Source of the DNA: Candidatus Woesearchaeota archaeon
Lineage (GTDB): Archaea; Nanobdellota; Nanobdellia; Woesearchaeales; JAFGLG01
Reading direction: 5' to 3'
DNA: 64,000 nucleotides
Assembly (NCBI GenBank): GCA_016928155.1
Contig: JAFGLG010000005.1
Coordinates: forward strand, 128,451-192,450
Shown in pieces: positions 63,914 through 64,000 of this stretch; position 1 is the first letter of the stretch; every line of letters begins with the position of its first letter. The notes below the pieces were generated by a model. The model had not been told where the DNA came from and did not search any database. It saw nothing but the letters and a program-made list of their open reading frames with translations. Both the position numbers and the translations under genes were made by a program.

Positions 63914-64000
63914 GGCTCTGTCCGGAATCTTGCTAACGCTCGGGTTAGTGGCTTCAAAGTCCCTGTTAAAACCAATCCAAAGCTGACATTCCCCGAGCAG
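63914..64000. mobile_element. Second MITE copy, left part, running off the window
   Basis: The first 87 bases match the element at 29310 closely, with the identical end GGCTCTGTCCGGAAT and only three mismatches over the first 80 or so bases. The right end is beyond the window. The 163 bases between aIF1A and this copy hold no gene that I can see. Confidence 0.88.

Overview
The window reads as one chromosomal contig of an archaeon, most likely a DPANN-type lineage (Woesearchaeota/Pacearchaeota-like; this placement is my inference, no phylogeny was run). Archaeal information-processing genes are spread along it: ribosomal proteins S3Ae and L10e, aIF1A, KEOPS subunits Bud32 and Kae1, Dim1/KsgA, type II methionine aminopeptidase, archaeal HisRS, membrane-bound LonB, a TrmB regulator and diphthamide ligase. 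Gene starts also look archaeal: first genes of transcription units have an A/T-rich TATA element about 25 bases before the ATG and look leaderless, whereas downstream genes use a GAGGTGA-type ribosome binding site or 4-base ATGA overlaps. Bacterial-looking acquisitions are mixed in: GyrB, an [FeFe] hydrogenase with NuoE/NuoF-like partners, an HPF/RaiA-like protein and an SRAP protein.

Layout. 0-11 kb: a family B DNA polymerase-like protein ending in a VRR-NUC nuclease, SRAP, HPF-like, GyrB carrying an HNH intein, and a glutamine amidotransferase/asparagine synthetase fused to diphthine-ammonia ligase. 11-18 kb: small winged-helix genes, S3Ae, Bud32, tRNA-His directly before hisS, and methionine aminopeptidase. 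18-22 kb: a carbohydrate operon (phosphomannomutase, HAD phosphatase, glycogen-debranching-like enzyme) that runs into the aminopeptidase. 22-31 kb: lipoprotein, KsgA, lamin-tail surface protein, triosephosphate isomerase, a pilin-like envelope operon, a 162-bp MITE with 9-bp target duplication, L10e and MscS. 31-37.7 kb: an AT-rich island with two HTH-MNT/HEPN toxin-antitoxin pairs, a Tat-exported protein and large secreted proteins. 37.8-41.3 kb: an odd tRNA-Phe-like gene, TrmB facing an operon of micro-ORFs plus a PEP-enzyme swivelling domain, and a structured RNA with a kink-turn. 41.3-45.2 kb: the [FeFe] hydrogenase locus. 45.4-49.6 kb: an unnamed four-gene operon (membrane anchor, coiled coil, AAA+ ATPase, TPR). 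49.7-64 kb: small basic and zinc-ribbon proteins, dTMP kinase, a ribbon-helix-helix/nucleotidyltransferase fusion, ThiE-ThiL, Kae1, split permease, LonB, and an SppA/cysteine-repeat envelope cluster, ending with aIF1A and a second MITE copy.

Together the metabolic genes suggest a fermentative, hydrogen-evolving cell with sugar-polymer and sugar-nucleotide metabolism and an elaborate cysteine-rich surface. The best candidates for something undescribed are the 45.4-49.6 kb AAA+ operon, the AsnB-Dph6 fusion, the polymerase-VRR-NUC fusion, the RHH-nucleotidyltransferase fusion and the kink-turn RNA at 41.2 kb.
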